The notes under the pieces are model-generated. The model searched no databases. It was given only the letters and a program-made list of their open reading frames with translations, and was not told where the DNA came from. 64,000 nt of DNA from Knoellia sp. p5-6-4 (GTDB taxonomy: Bacteria; Actinomycetota; Actinomycetes; Actinomycetales; Dermatophilaceae). Positions 1-16,773 of the stretch are shown piece after piece (position 1 is the stretch's first letter; each line of letters begins with the position of its first letter). A program made the position numbers and the translations under genes. The stretch is from the NCBI RefSeq assembly GCF_029222705.1, contig NZ_JARGZF010000001.1, positions 1,112,437-1,176,436 of the forward strand, in the 5' to 3' direction.

Positions 1-92
1 GGTGGCGGCGCTGACATGGGTCAGCAACGCGCGACAAGCAACCGGACCAGTGTGCCAGAGCATCGACGACCTACCAAATCGGGTCGGGAGCC

Positions 93-166
93 CCCGGCAT
101 ACCCGCTCGCGTGGCGCGTCGCGCGGCCCCTAGGCGGGCGGCACGGCGACGACAGCGTATGCCGGG
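93..166 (-). terminator. Inverted motif pair downstream of yihY
   Basis: CCCGGCATAC at 93-102 and GTATGCCGGG at 157-166 form a perfect 10-bp inverted repeat with a 54-nt interior, starting 10 nt past the yihY stop on the minus strand. It is one of four places where the dispersed motif appears as an inverted pair behind a stop codon. A terminator or mRNA 3'-end role is inferred; there is no U-tract and the interior is long. No gene was recognised in the rest of 1-175. Confidence 0.4.
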
Positions 167-175
167 TGGCGGACG

Positions 176-1270
176 TCAGCGCTCCTGTGCCCCGTTGTGA
201 GCGCCGTTGTGGGCGCCGTTGCGCTGGGCCTCCTCGCGCAGCCGGCGGCCCTCCTCGACCTTCTCCTGGAGCTTCTCGGCCTTCTTGTCCGAGGCCCGGG
301 TGTCCCGTGGCGGCAGCTGAATGGTCTCCTCGGCCTCGATGCCCGCCTGCAGCTCGCGGGAGCGCTCGAGCTCGGCGTCGACCTCGGCCCCGAAGAGCAG
401 CGCCAGGTTCGTGATCCACAGCCACAGCAGGAAGACGATGACGCCGGCGAGCGAGCCGTAGGTCTTGTTGTAGGAGCCGAAGTTGGCGACGTAGAAGCCG
501 AAGGCGACCGACGCCAGCAGCCACACGAGGATCGCGATGGCGGCGCCGACGCTCATCCAGCGGAACTTCGGCTGCCTGACGTTGGGGGTGGCGTAGTAGA
601 GCACGGCGACCAGGACGATGACGATGGCCAGCATCACCGGCCACTTCGCGATGCCCCACACCGTGACGGCCGTGTCGCCGAGGCCGATGACGTCGCCGAT
701 GGACCGCGCGAGCGGGCCGCTCACGACGAGGCCGATGAGCAGCAGCGCGACCAGGAGGATGCCCGCCAGGGTCAGCAGCAGCTGCAGCGGGCGCAGCTTC
801 CACACCGGGCGGCCCTCGTCGATCTGGTAGATGCGGTTCATCGCCCGACCGAAGGCGCCGACGTAGCCGGATGCGGACCAGATGGCGCCGACGATTCCGA
901 AGACGAACGCGAAACCCGCCGCCTGGGTGCGGGTCATCTGCTCGATCGGGCCCTGGAGGGCGTCGGCGGCGCTCCCCTGCCCCAGCTGGCGCACGATGTC
1001 GAGCAGGGCCTCGGTCGTCGACTGCCCCTGGCCGAAGACGCCGAGCAGCGAGACCAGGGCCAGCATCGCCGGGAAGATCGCCAGCACGGCGTAGTAGGTC
1101 AGGGCCGCGGCGAGGTCGGTGCACTGGTCGCGGCCGAACTCCATCCAGGCCTTCTTGGCGGTGTAGGTCCAGGCCGGCTTGACAAGGTCGGACGGCGAGC
1201 CGGGCTTGCGGTCGTCGTCCTCGTGCGGTGCGGTCTGCGCCTTCTCGACGCTGGCGCCTTCGCGAGCCAT
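176..1270 (-). CDS. YihY/BrkB (UPF0761) family inner-membrane protein
   Basis: Product of 364 residues. After a charged, disordered N-terminus of about 45 residues come around six hydrophobic segments, including one starting LTYYAVLAIFPAMLALVSLL and later GILLVALLLIGLVVSG and VIVFLLWLWITNLALLFGAE, in the order typical of YihY/BrkB (once misnamed ribonuclease BN). The family's function is unsettled. The C-terminal tail is charged and ends in an imperfect NGAH repeat (NGAHNGAHNGAQER). The start at 1270 was chosen over upstream codons because AAAGGAG precedes it at proper spacing and the longer frame adds no family sequence. It is transcribed away from the lactate oxidase gene. Confidence 0.85.
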   Translation of the reverse strand: MAREGASVEKAQTAPHEDDDRKPGSPSDLVKPAWTYTAKKAWMEFGRDQCTDLAAALTYYAVLAIFPAMLALVSLLGVFGQGQSTTEALLDIVRQLGQGSAADALQGPIEQMTRTQAAGFAFVFGIVGAIWSASGYVGAFGRAMNRIYQIDEGRPVWKLRPLQLLLTLAGILLVALLLIGLVVSGPLARSIGDVIGLGDTAVTVWGIAKWPVMLAIVIVLVAVLYYATPNVRQPKFRWMSVGAAIAILVWLLASVAFGFYVANFGSYNKTYGSLAGVIVFLLWLWITNLALLFGAEVDAELERSRELQAGIEAEETIQLPPRDTRASDKKAEKLQEKVEEGRRLREEAQRNGAHNGAHNGAQER

Positions 1271-1409
1271 CGCCGGCTCCTTTCGGTGCAGTGGTCCTTG
1301 TGGGGAGATGTCGCCCTCCTCGACTCTAGGTACCCCGTCCGCAGGCTGCGCGTCGGGCGATACTGGGGCCGGACACCCGACACCACGGCGGCACGCGGCG
1401 GGAGCGACG

Positions 1410-2711
1410 ATGACGAGCACCAGCACCCCTGCGGTTGGCCCGGGGCCGGGGCGGTCCCGGCAGGGCGAGGTCTACCGGGCGGGGGTGCTGGGGCGCCGGC
1501 CCCGGGTGCCCGTGGACACGGCAGCGCTGGAGCGGCGTGCCCGCTCGGTGATGTCGGAGCGGGCCTGGGCCTACGTCAGCGGCGGCGCCGGAGCCGGGCT
1601 GACCATGGCCGCCAACCGTGCCGCCTTCGCGCGCTGGTCGATCGTGCCCCGGATGCTGCCCGGCCCCGTGCGGCGGGACCTCGGCGTCGAGCTGTTCGGC
1701 CGTGCCCTGCCCACTCCCCTGGTCCTGTCGCCGGTCGGTGCGGCCGCCGTGGCCCGAAGGGAGAGCGACACGCTGGCCGCCGCTGCGGCCTCCTCGCTCG
1801 AGATCCCCTTCGTCATCTCCAGCCAGGGCTGCAGCCCCATGGAGGACGTCGCGGCGGCCATGGGCCAGGGCCCGCGCTGGTACCAGCTCTACTGGAGCAC
1901 CGACGAGCAGCTCGTCGACAGCATGGTCGCCCGGGCCGAGGCCATCGGGTCCGACGCGCTCGTCGTCACCGTGGACACCACCACGCTCGGCTGGCGACCG
2001 CTGGACCTCGGCCTGGGCAGCCTGCCCTTCACCCGGGGCATCGGCATCGCGCAGTACACCTCCGACCCCCGCTTCCGCCAGATCGTCGCCGAGCGGCTCG
2101 CCGCACCTCGCGGGCCGGCTGCACCCGTGCGACCCACGCCCGCGGCCGTGCGCTCGCTGCTCTCCATCACCCGGCACCACCCGGGCCGGTTCCGCGACAA
2201 CCTGCGCTCGCCGGTCCCCCGTACCGCGGTCGAGGCCTTCCTCGACCTCTACTCGAACCCGGGCCTGAGCTGGGACGACCTCGCGACGCTGCGCCACCGC
2301 ACGCGGCTGCCCGTGCTGGTCAAGGGAGTGCTGCACCCCGACGACGCCCGCCGGGCGGTGGAGGCCGGCGCCAGCGGGGTCGTCGTCTCCAACCACGGCG
2401 GACGCCAGGTCGACGGTGCGCTCGCCTCCCTCGACGCCCTGCCGGCGGTCCGCAAGGCCGTCGACCCGGACACGGTGGTCGTGCTCGACAGCGGCGTGCG
2501 CACCGGGGCCGATGTGCTCAAGGCGCTGGCCCTCGGCGCCGACGCGGTGGGCATCGGGCGGCCCTGGGTCTACGGCCTGGCGGTCGCCGGGCAGGAGGGA
2601 GTCCGGGAGGTGCTGGCCAACCTCGTCGCCGAGCTCGAGCTCACGATGGGCCTGAGCGGCGTGGCGTCGGTGCGGGACGTCGCGCCCGACCTCCTCACGC
2701 CCAGCCCGTGA
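1410..2711 (+). CDS. FMN-dependent alpha-hydroxy-acid oxidase (lactate 2-monooxygenase-like)
   Basis: A 433-residue TIM-barrel flavoprotein of the L-lactate dehydrogenase/glycolate oxidase family. The active-site signature SNHGGRQVDG is present near residue 327, with the barrel strand VVVLDSGVRTGADVLKALALGA behind it for FMN phosphate binding. The segment TTTLGWRPLDLGLGSLPF followed by DPRF resembles mycobacterial lactate 2-monooxygenase (lactate plus O2 to acetate, CO2 and water) more than glycolate oxidase. Quinone-linked lactate dehydrogenase remains possible. The start ATG at 1410 has GGAG just upstream; the longer open frame runs antisense into yihY and is not coding. It ends at a strong hairpin shared with convergent tuf. 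Confidence 0.8.
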   Translation: MTSTSTPAVGPGPGRSRQGEVYRAGVLGRRPRVPVDTAALERRARSVMSERAWAYVSGGAGAGLTMAANRAAFARWSIVPRMLPGPVRRDLGVELFGRALPTPLVLSPVGAAAVARRESDTLAAAAASSLEIPFVISSQGCSPMEDVAAAMGQGPRWYQLYWSTDEQLVDSMVARAEAIGSDALVVTVDTTTLGWRPLDLGLGSLPFTRGIGIAQYTSDPRFRQIVAERLAAPRGPAAPVRPTPAAVRSLLSITRHHPGRFRDNLRSPVPRTAVEAFLDLYSNPGLSWDDLATLRHRTRLPVLVKGVLHPDDARRAVEAGASGVVVSNHGGRQVDGALASLDALPAVRKAVDPDTVVVLDSGVRTGADVLKALALGADAVGIGRPWVYGLAVAGQEGVREVLANLVAELELTMGLSGVASVRDVAPDLLTPSP

Positions 2712-2737
2712 GCGCCGCGGGCACGGAGAGAGGACGC

Positions 2738-2771
2738 TGAAGGCCCCGCAGCCGAAGCTGCGGGGCCTTCA
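2738..2771. terminator. Bidirectional hairpin between lactate oxidase gene and tuf
   Basis: TGAAGGCCCCGCAGC (2738-2752) pairs perfectly with 2757-2771 around a CGAA tetraloop, giving a 15-bp stem between two convergent genes. No long U-tract follows on either strand, as is common for actinobacterial terminators. Confidence 0.85.
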
Positions 2772-2795
2772 GTGTGGTGCTCGAGGAGCGTCAGA

Positions 2796-3992
2796 TCACT
2801 TGGTGATCTTGGTGACGCGGCCGGCGCCGACGGTGCGGCCACCCTCGCGGATCGCGAACTTGAGGCCCTCCTCCATGGCGATCGGCTGGATGAGCTCGAC
2901 CTTCATCTCGGTGTTGTCACCGGGCATGACCATCTCGGTGCCCTCAGGCAGGTGGACAACGCCGGTCACGTCAGTCGTACGGAAGTAGAACTGCGGACGG
3001 TAGTTGTCGTAGAACGGCGTGTGACGGCCGCCCTCGTCCTTGGACAGGATGTAGACGTTCGCCTCGAACTCGGTGTGCGGGGTGATCGAGCCCGGCTTGC
3101 AGATGACCTGCCCGCGCTCGACGTCCTCGCGCTTGGTGCCGCGCAGGAGCAGACCGACGTTCTCGCCCGCACGACCCTCGTCGAGGAGCTTGCGGAACAT
3201 CTCGATGCCGGTCGCGGTGGTCTTGGCCGGCGGGCCGGTGTGGATGCCGACGATCTCGACCTCCTCGTTGACCTTGAGGACACCGCGCTCGATGCGGCCG
3301 GTGACGACGGTGCCACGACCGGTGATCGTGAAGACGTCCTCGACGGGCATGAGGAACGGCTTGTCGATCTCGCGCTCCGGCTCCGGGATGGACTCGTCGA
3401 CCGCGTCCATGAGGTCGAGCACGGACTTGCCCCACTCGGCGTCGCCCTCGAGGGCCTTGAGCGCCGAGACCTTGACGACCGGCAGGTCGTCGCCCGGGAA
3501 CTCGTAGGCCGAGAGCAGCTCACGGACCTCCATCTCGACGAGCTCGAGGATCTCCTCGTCGTCGACCATGTCGGCCTTGTTGAGCGCCACGACGATGTAG
3601 GGGACGCCGACCTGGCGGGCCAGGAGGACGTGCTCCTTCGTCTGGGGCATCGGGCCGTCGGTGGCGGCGACCACGAGGATCGCGCCGTCCATCTGCGCCG
3701 CACCCGTGATCATGTTCTTCACGTAGTCGGCGTGGCCCGGGCAGTCGACGTGAGCGTAGTGACGCTTCTCCGTCTGGTACTCGATGTGCGCGATGGAGAT
3801 GGTGATACCGCGCTGCTTCTCCTCGGGCGCCTTGTCGATGTCCTCGAACGCGAACTGCGGGTTCAGGTCCGGGTACTTGTCGTGCAGGACCTTGGAGATC
3901 GCTGCCGTCAGCGTCGTCTTACCGTGGTCGATGTGACCGATGGTGCCGATGTTGACGTGCGGCTTAGTCCGCTCGAACTTTGCCTTCGCCAC
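2796..3992 (-). CDS. tuf: Elongation factor Tu
   Basis: A 398-residue GTPase that delivers aminoacyl-tRNA to the ribosome. The P-loop GHIDHGKTT (EF-Tu usually has GHVDHGKT), the DCPGHADY switch II and the NKADMVDD base-recognition motif are present, and the protein ends in [12 protein letters not shown]. The start is GTG at 3992, with GAGGAGG in range. A 110-bp gap separates it from fusA, so it may have its own promoter; a short GACCGG/CCGGTC hairpin lies just past the fusA stop. Highly expressed and free of the dispersed motif. Confidence 0.98.
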   Translation of the reverse strand: MAKAKFERTKPHVNIGTIGHIDHGKTTLTAAISKVLHDKYPDLNPQFAFEDIDKAPEEKQRGITISIAHIEYQTEKRHYAHVDCPGHADYVKNMITGAAQMDGAILVVAATDGPMPQTKEHVLLARQVGVPYIVVALNKADMVDDEEILELVEMEVRELLSAYEFPGDDLPVVKVSALKALEGDAEWGKSVLDLMDAVDESIPEPEREIDKPFLMPVEDVFTITGRGTVVTGRIERGVLKVNEEVEIVGIHTGPPAKTTATGIEMFRKLLDEGRAGENVGLLLRGTKREDVERGQVICKPGSITPHTEFEANVYILSKDEGGRHTPFYDNYRPQFYFRTTDVTGVVHLPEGTEMVMPGDNTEMKVELIQPIAMEEGLKFAIREGGRTVGAGRVTKITK

Positions 3993-4102
3993 TGGTGGTC
4001 CTCCTCAGGACTGTTTTGTGTTACGCCGTACGACCAGGCAGGACGTGGCGCCGTTTGTGGGTGGTGTAACTGAATCGCGGTGTGCGACCGGCATCCTACC
4101 GG

Positions 4103-6220
4103 TCACTCACCCCGGGTCTTCTTGATGATCTCCTCCGCGACGGCCTTGGGGACCTCGGCGTAGGAGTCGAACTCCATCGAGAAGCTCGCCCGGCCCTGCG
4201 TCTTGGAGCGCAGGTCGCCGACGTAGCCGAACATCTCGGACAGCGGGACCAGGCCGCGCACGACCTTGGCACCCGAGATGTCCTCCATGCCCTGGATCTG
4301 GCCACGGCGGGAGTTGATGTCGCCGATGACGTCGCCCATGTAGTCCTCGGGCGTGCGCACCTCGACGGCCATCATCGGCTCGAGCAGAACGGGGTCCGCC
4401 TTGCGGACGGCCTCCTTCAGCGCCATCGAGCCGGCGATCTTGAACGCCATCTCCGAGGAGTCGACGTCGTGGTAGGCACCGTCGACCAGGGTGGCCTTGA
4501 TGCCGACCATCGGGTAACCGGCCAGCACGCCGTACTGCATGGCGTCCTGGATGCCGGCGTCCACCGACGGGATGTACTCGCGCGGGACGCGACCACCGGT
4601 GACCGCGTTGTTGAACTCGTACAGCTCGCCGGACTCCTGGGCCTCCAGGGGCTCGATGGTGACCTGCACCTTCGCGAACTGGCCGGAGCCACCGGTCTGC
4701 TTCTTGTGGGTGTAGTCGTACTTCTCGACGGCCCTGCGGATCGTCTCGCGGTACGCCACCTGCGGCTTGCCGACGTTGGCCTCGACCTTGAACTCGCGCT
4801 TCATGCGGTCGACGAGGATGTCGAGGTGGAGCTCGCCCATGCCGGCGATGATCGTCTGGCCGGTCTCCTCGTCGAGGTGCACCTGGAAGGTGGGGTCCTC
4901 GGCGGAGAGCTTCTGGATGGCCGTCGACAGCTTCTCCTGGTCGCCCTTGGTCTTGGGCTCGATGGCGACCTGGATCACCGGGTCCGGGAAGGTCATCGAC
5001 TCGAGCACGATCTGCTCGTTCGGGTCGCTCAGGGTGTCACCGGTGGTGGTGTCCTTGAGGCCGATCGCGGCGTAGATGTGGCCGGCGAGGGCCTCCTCGA
5101 CCGGGTTCTCCTTGTTGGCGTGCATCTGGAAGAGCTTGCCGATGCGCTCCTTCTTGCCCTTGGTCGTGTTGACGACCTGCGAGCCCGCGGCGACGCGGCC
5201 GGAGTAGACCCGGATGAAGGTGAGGGTGCCGAAGAACGGGTGCGAGGCGACCTTGAAGGCCAGCGCCGAGAACGGCGCGTCCTTGCTGGGCTCGCGGGTC
5301 ATCTCGACGTCCTCGTGGCCGGGCTTGTGCCCCTTCATGGCCTCGACGTCGAGCGGCGACGGCAGGTAGTCGACGACCGCGTCGAGCATCGGCTGCACAC
5401 CGCGGTTCTTGAACGCGGAGCCGCACAGCACCGGGTAGAGCTCGGAGTTGACCGTCAGCTTGCGGATGCCGGCCTTGAGCTCCTCGGGGGTCAGCTCCTC
5501 GCCGCCGAGGTACTTCTCCATGAGGGCGTCGTCGGACTCGGCCACGCGCTCGACGAGGTGGTGGCGGTACTCCTCGACCTTCTCGAGCATGTCGGCCGGG
5601 ATGTCCTGGATCTCGTACTTGGCGCCCATGGTGACGTCACCCTTGGCATCGCCGGGCCACACGAGGGCGCGACGGTAGATCAGGTCGACGACACCGATGA
5701 AGTCGTTCTCGGCACCGATCGGCAGCTGCAGCACGAGCGGCTCGGCGCCGAGGCGGTCCTTGATGGTCTGCACGGTGAAGTAGAAGTCCGCGCCGAGCTT
5801 GTCCATCTTGTTGACGAACGCGATGCGGGGGACGTCGTACTTGTCGGCCTGGCGCCACACGGTCTCGGACTGGGGCTCCACGCCCTCCTTGCCGTCGAAC
5901 ACCGCGACGGCGCCGTCGAGCACACGCAGCGAGCGCTCGACCTCGACGGTGAAGTCGACGTGGCCGGGCGTGTCGATGATGTTGATCTGGGTGCCCTCCC
6001 AGAAGGAGGTGACCGCGGCAGACGTGATCGTGATGCCGCGCTCCTTCTCCTGCTCCATCCAGTCGGTGGTGGAGGCGCCGTCGTGGGTCTCGCCCATCTT
6101 CCGGTTGACACCGGTGTAGAAGAGGATGCGCTCAGTCGTCGTCGTCTTGCCGGCGTCGATGTGCGCCATGATGCCGATGTTGCGGACCTTGGTCAGGTCC
6201 GTCAGGACGTCGAGTGCCAC
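4103..6220 (-). CDS. fusA: Elongation factor G
   Basis: A 705-residue translocase GTPase of normal length. G1 [15 protein letters not shown] is near residue 20, followed by DTPGHVDFT and [10 protein letters not shown], then the EF-G domains to the C-terminus. It catalyses ribosomal translocation and, with RRF, subunit recycling. The start is GTG at 6220; upstream there is only a weak purine-rich stretch (GAGATGAGAT). It lies third in rpsL-rpsG-fusA, separated from rpsG by a 134-bp spacer that holds a GC-rich hairpin and one dispersed motif copy. Confidence 0.98.
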   Translation of the reverse strand: MALDVLTDLTKVRNIGIMAHIDAGKTTTTERILFYTGVNRKMGETHDGASTTDWMEQEKERGITITSAAVTSFWEGTQINIIDTPGHVDFTVEVERSLRVLDGAVAVFDGKEGVEPQSETVWRQADKYDVPRIAFVNKMDKLGADFYFTVQTIKDRLGAEPLVLQLPIGAENDFIGVVDLIYRRALVWPGDAKGDVTMGAKYEIQDIPADMLEKVEEYRHHLVERVAESDDALMEKYLGGEELTPEELKAGIRKLTVNSELYPVLCGSAFKNRGVQPMLDAVVDYLPSPLDVEAMKGHKPGHEDVEMTREPSKDAPFSALAFKVASHPFFGTLTFIRVYSGRVAAGSQVVNTTKGKKERIGKLFQMHANKENPVEEALAGHIYAAIGLKDTTTGDTLSDPNEQIVLESMTFPDPVIQVAIEPKTKGDQEKLSTAIQKLSAEDPTFQVHLDEETGQTIIAGMGELHLDILVDRMKREFKVEANVGKPQVAYRETIRRAVEKYDYTHKKQTGGSGQFAKVQVTIEPLEAQESGELYEFNNAVTGGRVPREYIPSVDAGIQDAMQYGVLAGYPMVGIKATLVDGAYHDVDSSEMAFKIAGSMALKEAVRKADPVLLEPMMAVEVRTPEDYMGDVIGDINSRRGQIQGMEDISGAKVVRGLVPLSEMFGYVGDLRSKTQGRASFSMEFDSYAEVPKAVAEEIIKKTRGE

Positions 6221-6305
6221 TCGTTTATCTCATCTCGCTCGTTGCGGAAGTGCGTTCGTTCTGTCGCAGCGCGTATGCCGTGCCAACGGCCTCTCAGCTG
6301 CTGGT

Positions 6306-6348
6306 GCCGGCGGGCGGCCCGGGCCCCGGGGGGCTGGGCCGCCGCCGG
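6306..6348 (-). other. GC-rich hairpin in rpsG-fusA spacer
   Basis: GCCGGCGGGCGGCCC at 6306-6320 pairs with 6336-6348, with one bulged G, around a G/C-only loop. It sits directly behind the rpsG stop, so it could attenuate read-through into fusA or mark an mRNA processing end. Function is inferred from position only. Confidence 0.4.
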
Positions 6349-6354
6349 TCGCTG

Positions 6355-6825
6355 CTACCAGCGGTAGTGCGCGAAGGCCTTGTTGGACTCGGCCATCTTG
6401 TGGGTGTCCTCGCGACGCTTCACGGACGCGCCGAGGCCGTTGGAGGCGTCGAGGATCTCGTTCATGAGCCGCTCGGTCATGGTCTTCTCACGACGCTGGC
6501 GCGAGTAGCCCACCATCCAGCGCAGGGCCAGGGTGGTCGCACGGCCGGGCTTGACCTCGATCGGCACCTGGTAGGTCGCACCGCCGACGCGGCGGGACTT
6601 GACCTCCAGGGTCGGCTTGATGTTGTCGAGCGCCCGCTTGAGGGTGACGACGGGGTCGGTGCCGGTCTTCTCGCGGCAGCCCTCGAGCGCGCCGTAGACG
6701 ATGTGCTCGGCGATCGACTTCTTGCCGTCGAGGAGGATCTTGTTGACCAGCTGGGTCACCAGCGGGGACTGGTAGACCGGGTCGACGACGAGGGGGCGCT
6801 TCGGCGCGGGTCCCTTGCGAGGCAT
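6355..6825 (-). CDS. rpsG: 30S ribosomal protein S7
   Basis: 156 residues, the usual length. It begins [10 protein letters not shown] and contains the conserved [11 protein letters not shown] and [13 protein letters not shown] segments. S7 organises the 16S rRNA 3' major domain and contacts the E site. Its ATG overlaps the rpsL stop by one base (TAATG), indicating translational coupling. The longer open frame upstream is the rpsL region read out of frame. Confidence 0.97.
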   Translation of the reverse strand: MPRKGPAPKRPLVVDPVYQSPLVTQLVNKILLDGKKSIAEHIVYGALEGCREKTGTDPVVTLKRALDNIKPTLEVKSRRVGGATYQVPIEVKPGRATTLALRWMVGYSRQRREKTMTERLMNEILDASNGLGASVKRREDTHKMAESNKAFAHYRW

Positions 6826-7199
6826 TACTTCTTCTCCATCTTCGCGCCGTAACGGGAGCGGGCCTGCTTGCGGTTCTTGACACCCTGGGTGTCGAGCGAG
6901 CCGCGCACGATCTTGTAGCGCACGCCGGGGAGGTCCTTCACACGGCCGCCACGCACGAGCACGATGGAGTGCTCCTGCAGGTTGTGGCCGACACCCGGGA
7001 TGTAGGCCGTGACCTCGATGCCGCTGGTGAGGCGCACACGGGCGACCTTGCGCAGGGCAGAGTTCGGCTTCTTGGGGGTGGTGGTGTACACACGCGTGCA
7101 CACGCCACGGCGCTGGGGCGAGCCCTTGAGGGCAGGAGTCTTGGTCTTGGTGACCTTGTCCTGGCGCCCCTTGCGCACAAGCTGGTTGATCGTAGGCAA
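6825..7199 (-). CDS. rpsL: 30S ribosomal protein S12
   Basis: 124 residues starting at TTG (7199), where [10 protein letters not shown] follows, with GGAGAACAGG just upstream. No ATG or GTG gives a better family start. S12 sits at the decoding centre. The two lysines where streptomycin-resistance mutations fall, in [11 protein letters not shown] and [11 protein letters not shown], are both the sensitive wild-type form. First gene of rpsL-rpsG-fusA, with a candidate promoter about 250 nt upstream. Confidence 0.95.
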   Translation of the reverse strand: MPTINQLVRKGRQDKVTKTKTPALKGSPQRRGVCTRVYTTTPKKPNSALRKVARVRLTSGIEVTAYIPGVGHNLQEHSIVLVRGGRVKDLPGVRYKIVRGSLDTQGVKNRKQARSRYGAKMEKK

Positions 7200-7450
7200 C
7201 CTGTTCTCCGTACGTCGTTGTGTCTGTTCGTGCCGGCGGGCGGACCCTCCGGCGCTCCTTGGTGTTGCCGTCTCCGACCCCCGCGCTCGGGTGTGTCTTC
7301 GACGGTGCTCTCCCCTGCACTCCCCACGCACGACCCGTGGTGCTTCGATCGTGGATTGCCCGGCGAGAGGTTGCGGCCGCTGCGCGCCCGGGTCTCCCCC
7401 GGCCCTGCGGCCTGCGTCGTGCCCGAGGCGCACCTCAGACACAGTGTTCA

Positions 7451-7479
7451 AAGATACCCGTTGCCCAGTGCCCTACCAA
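7451..7479 (-). promoter_or_regulatory. Candidate promoter of the rpsL-rpsG-fusA operon
   Basis: On the minus strand, TTGGTA (7474-7479) is followed after exactly 17 nt by TATCTT (7451-7456), a fair sigma-70/HrdB-type pair. It lies between the rpoC terminator hairpin and rpsL, leaving a leader of about 245 nt. The rest of the 393-bp gap 7200-7592 shows no other gene. Confidence 0.5.
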
Positions 7480-7521
7480 ATCGGTTGGACGCTGCCCAGC
7501 CGCCACGGCGGCGAAGAAGCG

Positions 7522-7567
7522 ATTCGGGGTATTGCCGGGCGCTGTGGCGCTCGGCAATACCCCGAAT
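7522..7567 (-). terminator. rpoBC terminator hairpin
   Basis: ATTCGGGGTATTGCCG (7522-7537) pairs perfectly with 7552-7567, a 16-bp stem. The 14-nt loop can itself fold as GCGC-TGTG-GCGC. It starts 25 nt past the rpoC stop and precedes the candidate rpsL promoter, so it separates the two transcription units. Confidence 0.8.
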
Positions 7568-7592
7568 GAGCTAAGGCGTCAGGCGACAGCCG

Positions 7593-11471
<3,879 letters not shown>

Positions 11472-11535
11472 GTGGTTCCTTCTCTCGTGTCTCTTAAATC
11501 TGAAGTGGTCTGTCAGGGATGGTCCTTGGCGGGGC

Positions 11536-11599
11536 GCCGGTATGCCGTGGGCGCGCCTGGGGCGCGCTTCTCACCGGGGTGAGCACACGGCATACCGGC
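11536..11599 (-). terminator. Inverted GTATGCCGTG pair in the rpoB-rpoC spacer
   Basis: GCCGGTATGCCGTG (11536-11549) and CACGGCATACCGGC (11586-11599) are perfect 14-bp arms. The 36-nt interior is also self-complementary (GGCGCGCC, GCGCGC). The hairpin begins 6 nt past the rpoB stop. A full terminator would cut off rpoC, so partial attenuation, mRNA processing or a DNA-level role is more likely. The 24-nt left segment recurs exactly at 42898-42921. Confidence 0.65.
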
Positions 11600-11605
11600 T
11601 TCCTG

Positions 11606-15079
<3,474 letters not shown>

Positions 15080-15229
15080 GGATGGTCCTTCCACGGGCCT
15101 TTAGAACTGAGGTCTGCACTGGCGCCAGCTCTCGGTCCAACGCGAAGGCCGGCAACAGAACGTGCGGGAAGGCACGACCGGAGTTGGCGGACTCAGCGGG
15201 GGATCGAGGACAGGGCAGCGCAAAGCGAC

Positions 15230-15260
15230 AGCATACCCGCAGGAGGGCAGGATAGTCCAA
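15230..15260 (-). promoter_or_regulatory. Candidate rpoB promoter
   Basis: Minus strand: TTGGAC (15255-15260), 19 nt, then GGGTATGCT with TATGCT (15230-15235) as -10. The spacing is one or two longer than ideal. It would give an rpoBC leader of about 145 nt. The GGTATGC here overlaps a partial copy of the dispersed motif. The rest of 15080-15449 contains only this and the mce terminator. Confidence 0.4.
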
Positions 15261-15398
15261 CCGCGTCCAGCGGGGCGGCGAAAGCGCACAGCCCCCCGTC
15301 GACGGGAGTCCGGACTCGCGCTGCCGATCAGGCGACGGCGACGCGGTCCTCGCGACGCAGATGAGGATGGCGGCAGCCGCGCCCCCCGTCAAGGCCGA

Positions 15399-15426
15399 AC
15401 CCCGGCGCGGCGTGCCGCACCGGGGT
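15399..15426 (-). terminator. Terminator hairpin of the mce operon
   Basis: ACCCCGGCGCGGC (15399-15411) pairs with 15414-15426 with one wobble; the mismatch is a permissible G-U pair only in minus-strand RNA. It starts 24 nt past the stop of the last mce-operon gene and separates the operon from rpoB. Confidence 0.7.
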
Positions 15427-15449
15427 CCAGAGCACCGCTCCGGGGCCGC

Positions 15450-16154
15450 TCAGAACGCCTGGACGTCCGAGATCAGCCACCGCTCGCCCACCCGCGTGAG
15501 GGTCGCGATGACCCGGTTCTGGTCGACCGCGGGCTGCGCGGCGTCGGCGCCGACCGTGGCCTGGTTGACGAAGGCGAGCACCTTCACGCGGCCCTCGGCC
15601 TGCTCCATGACGCCGACGTCGGACACCCGGGCCTGCACGACGGTCTTGTTCTTGACCGCCAGTGGCTTGATGTCCTTGTCCATGGCCTGCGCGAACTCCT
15701 CCTTGAAGGAGCCGGTCAGCAGGCCCTCGATCCGGGCCGCCTGCGCATCGATGCTCTTGTAGTTGTAGCTGAGCATCTGCTCGATCGACGTGCGGGCCGT
15801 GCTGGTGGCCGCCCGCGTCTGTGCCTCCTGGCCCGAGGGATCGCTCAGCGCGAGGCCCGTCGACCCCGCGAGCAGGGCCGCCGCCACGCCGAGGCCGAGG
15901 AGCGGTGCCAGCAGCCGGCGGGGTCGGCTCGCCTGAGCCTTCGGGGCCGCAGCCGCCGCGGGCTTCGCCGCGGCGGCCGGCTCACGCACGGGGACCGCGG
16001 GTGCGACACCCTCGGTGCGCTCCGGCCGGGCGTGCGGCAGTGGCGGTATGCCGTGGGCCCGCTGCCCCTGCGGACGCGTCCGCGAGCGCTGCCCGGCGAC
16101 ACGGGGACGCTGGCGCGTGCCGTTCCTGGCCACGTTGTCACCCGACGAACTCAA
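15450..16154 (-). CDS. Mce-associated membrane protein (second)
   Basis: About 234 residues: a long disordered, Ala/Pro/Arg-rich cytoplasmic N-terminus, one membrane segment (LLAPLLGLGVAAALLAGSTG, about residues 81-100), then an extracytoplasmic domain ending in VGERWLISDVQAF, the NTF2-like fold typical of Mce-associated proteins. These are thought to assemble with the Mce hexamer in the envelope. The start is uncertain: TTG at 16154 has GGTGGAG in range and overlaps the previous gene by 17 nt, while GTG at 16133 lies 4 nt past its stop. A motif copy forces a rare ATA codon near residue 35. Confidence 0.75.
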   Translation of the reverse strand: MSSSGDNVARNGTRQRPRVAGQRSRTRPQGQRAHGIPPLPHARPERTEGVAPAVPVREPAAAAKPAAAAAPKAQASRPRRLLAPLLGLGVAAALLAGSTGLALSDPSGQEAQTRAATSTARTSIEQMLSYNYKSIDAQAARIEGLLTGSFKEEFAQAMDKDIKPLAVKNKTVVQARVSDVGVMEQAEGRVKVLAFVNQATVGADAAQPAVDQNRVIATLTRVGERWLISDVQAF

Positions 16155-16773
16155 GGTTCTCCACCTTCCACGCGTCGCTCACCTTCCGCAGCTGCAGGCG
16201 CATGCGGTAGGTCTTCTTCTCGCCATCGGGGACCGACGCGTTCTGCGTCGGGGCGACCACGCCGACCAGCACCACGGCGGAGTCGAGGTCGCCGGAGACC
16301 AGGGCGGCCTCGGTGCGCTCGGCCCGTGAGACCGTCTTGTTCTGCACCAGCACCTTCTTCAGCTCCTCGATCGAGCTGCTGTAGCTCTCGAGGAACGTGC
16401 CGGTCGCCCCTGCGCGCACCCGGGCGGTGTCGCGGTCGACGTGCTGGTGGTCGACGGTCACGAAGTTGACCGCCAGCTGTCGCCCCGCGGCGACAGCCTC
16501 GGCGCGGGCCTGCTGCGTCTGGTGCGCCGTCCAGGCCTCGCGTCCCACGGTGGCCCCCACGGCGAGGGCCGCGACGAGGACCAGCGCCACGAGGCCCCAG
16601 AGTCCCCGCGGGGTGAGGCGGGCGGACCGTGGCCCGGCTGCCTGCTGCGTGGTGGTCTCGGCCGTGTCGGCCCTGTCCGTTGCGTCGGCCGCCGGTCCCG
16701 TCCTGCCCCTGAGGAGCCTCGCGGGAACCGTGGCCTTCACCGCCCTCCCGGCCTGGGTGGTGATCGTGCTCAT
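16138..16773 (-). CDS. Mce-associated membrane protein (first)
   Basis: 211 residues with the same architecture as its downstream neighbour: disordered N-terminus, one membrane span (GLWGLVALVLVAALAVGATV, about residues 58-77), then an alpha-helical and NTF2-like outer domain ending SDAWKVENLEFVG. The ATG at 16773 overlaps the mceF stop (ATGA), with AAGGAGG upstream, so a longer start inside mceF is rejected. Likely a stabilising partner of the Mce transporter. Confidence 0.8.
   Translation of the reverse strand: MSTITTQAGRAVKATVPARLLRGRTGPAADATDRADTAETTTQQAAGPRSARLTPRGLWGLVALVLVAALAVGATVGREAWTAHQTQQARAEAVAAGRQLAVNFVTVDHQHVDRDTARVRAGATGTFLESYSSSIEELKKVLVQNKTVSRAERTEAALVSGDLDSAVVLVGVVAPTQNASVPDGEKKTYRMRLQLRKVSDAWKVENLEFVG

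Noticed and set aside
197-2740. 847-codon open frame on the plus strand across yihY and the lactate oxidase gene
   Set aside because: It is a high-GC shadow frame: Arg/Pro/Gly-rich, no family features, antisense to yihY and out of frame with the oxidase.
4082-6367. Long open frame opposite fusA; similar frames lie opposite rpoC (7818-11138) and rpoB (11519-15364)
   Set aside because: Antisense shadow frames rich in Val/Leu/Asp/Gly repeats; the opposite strands encode unmistakable EF-G and RNA polymerase subunits.
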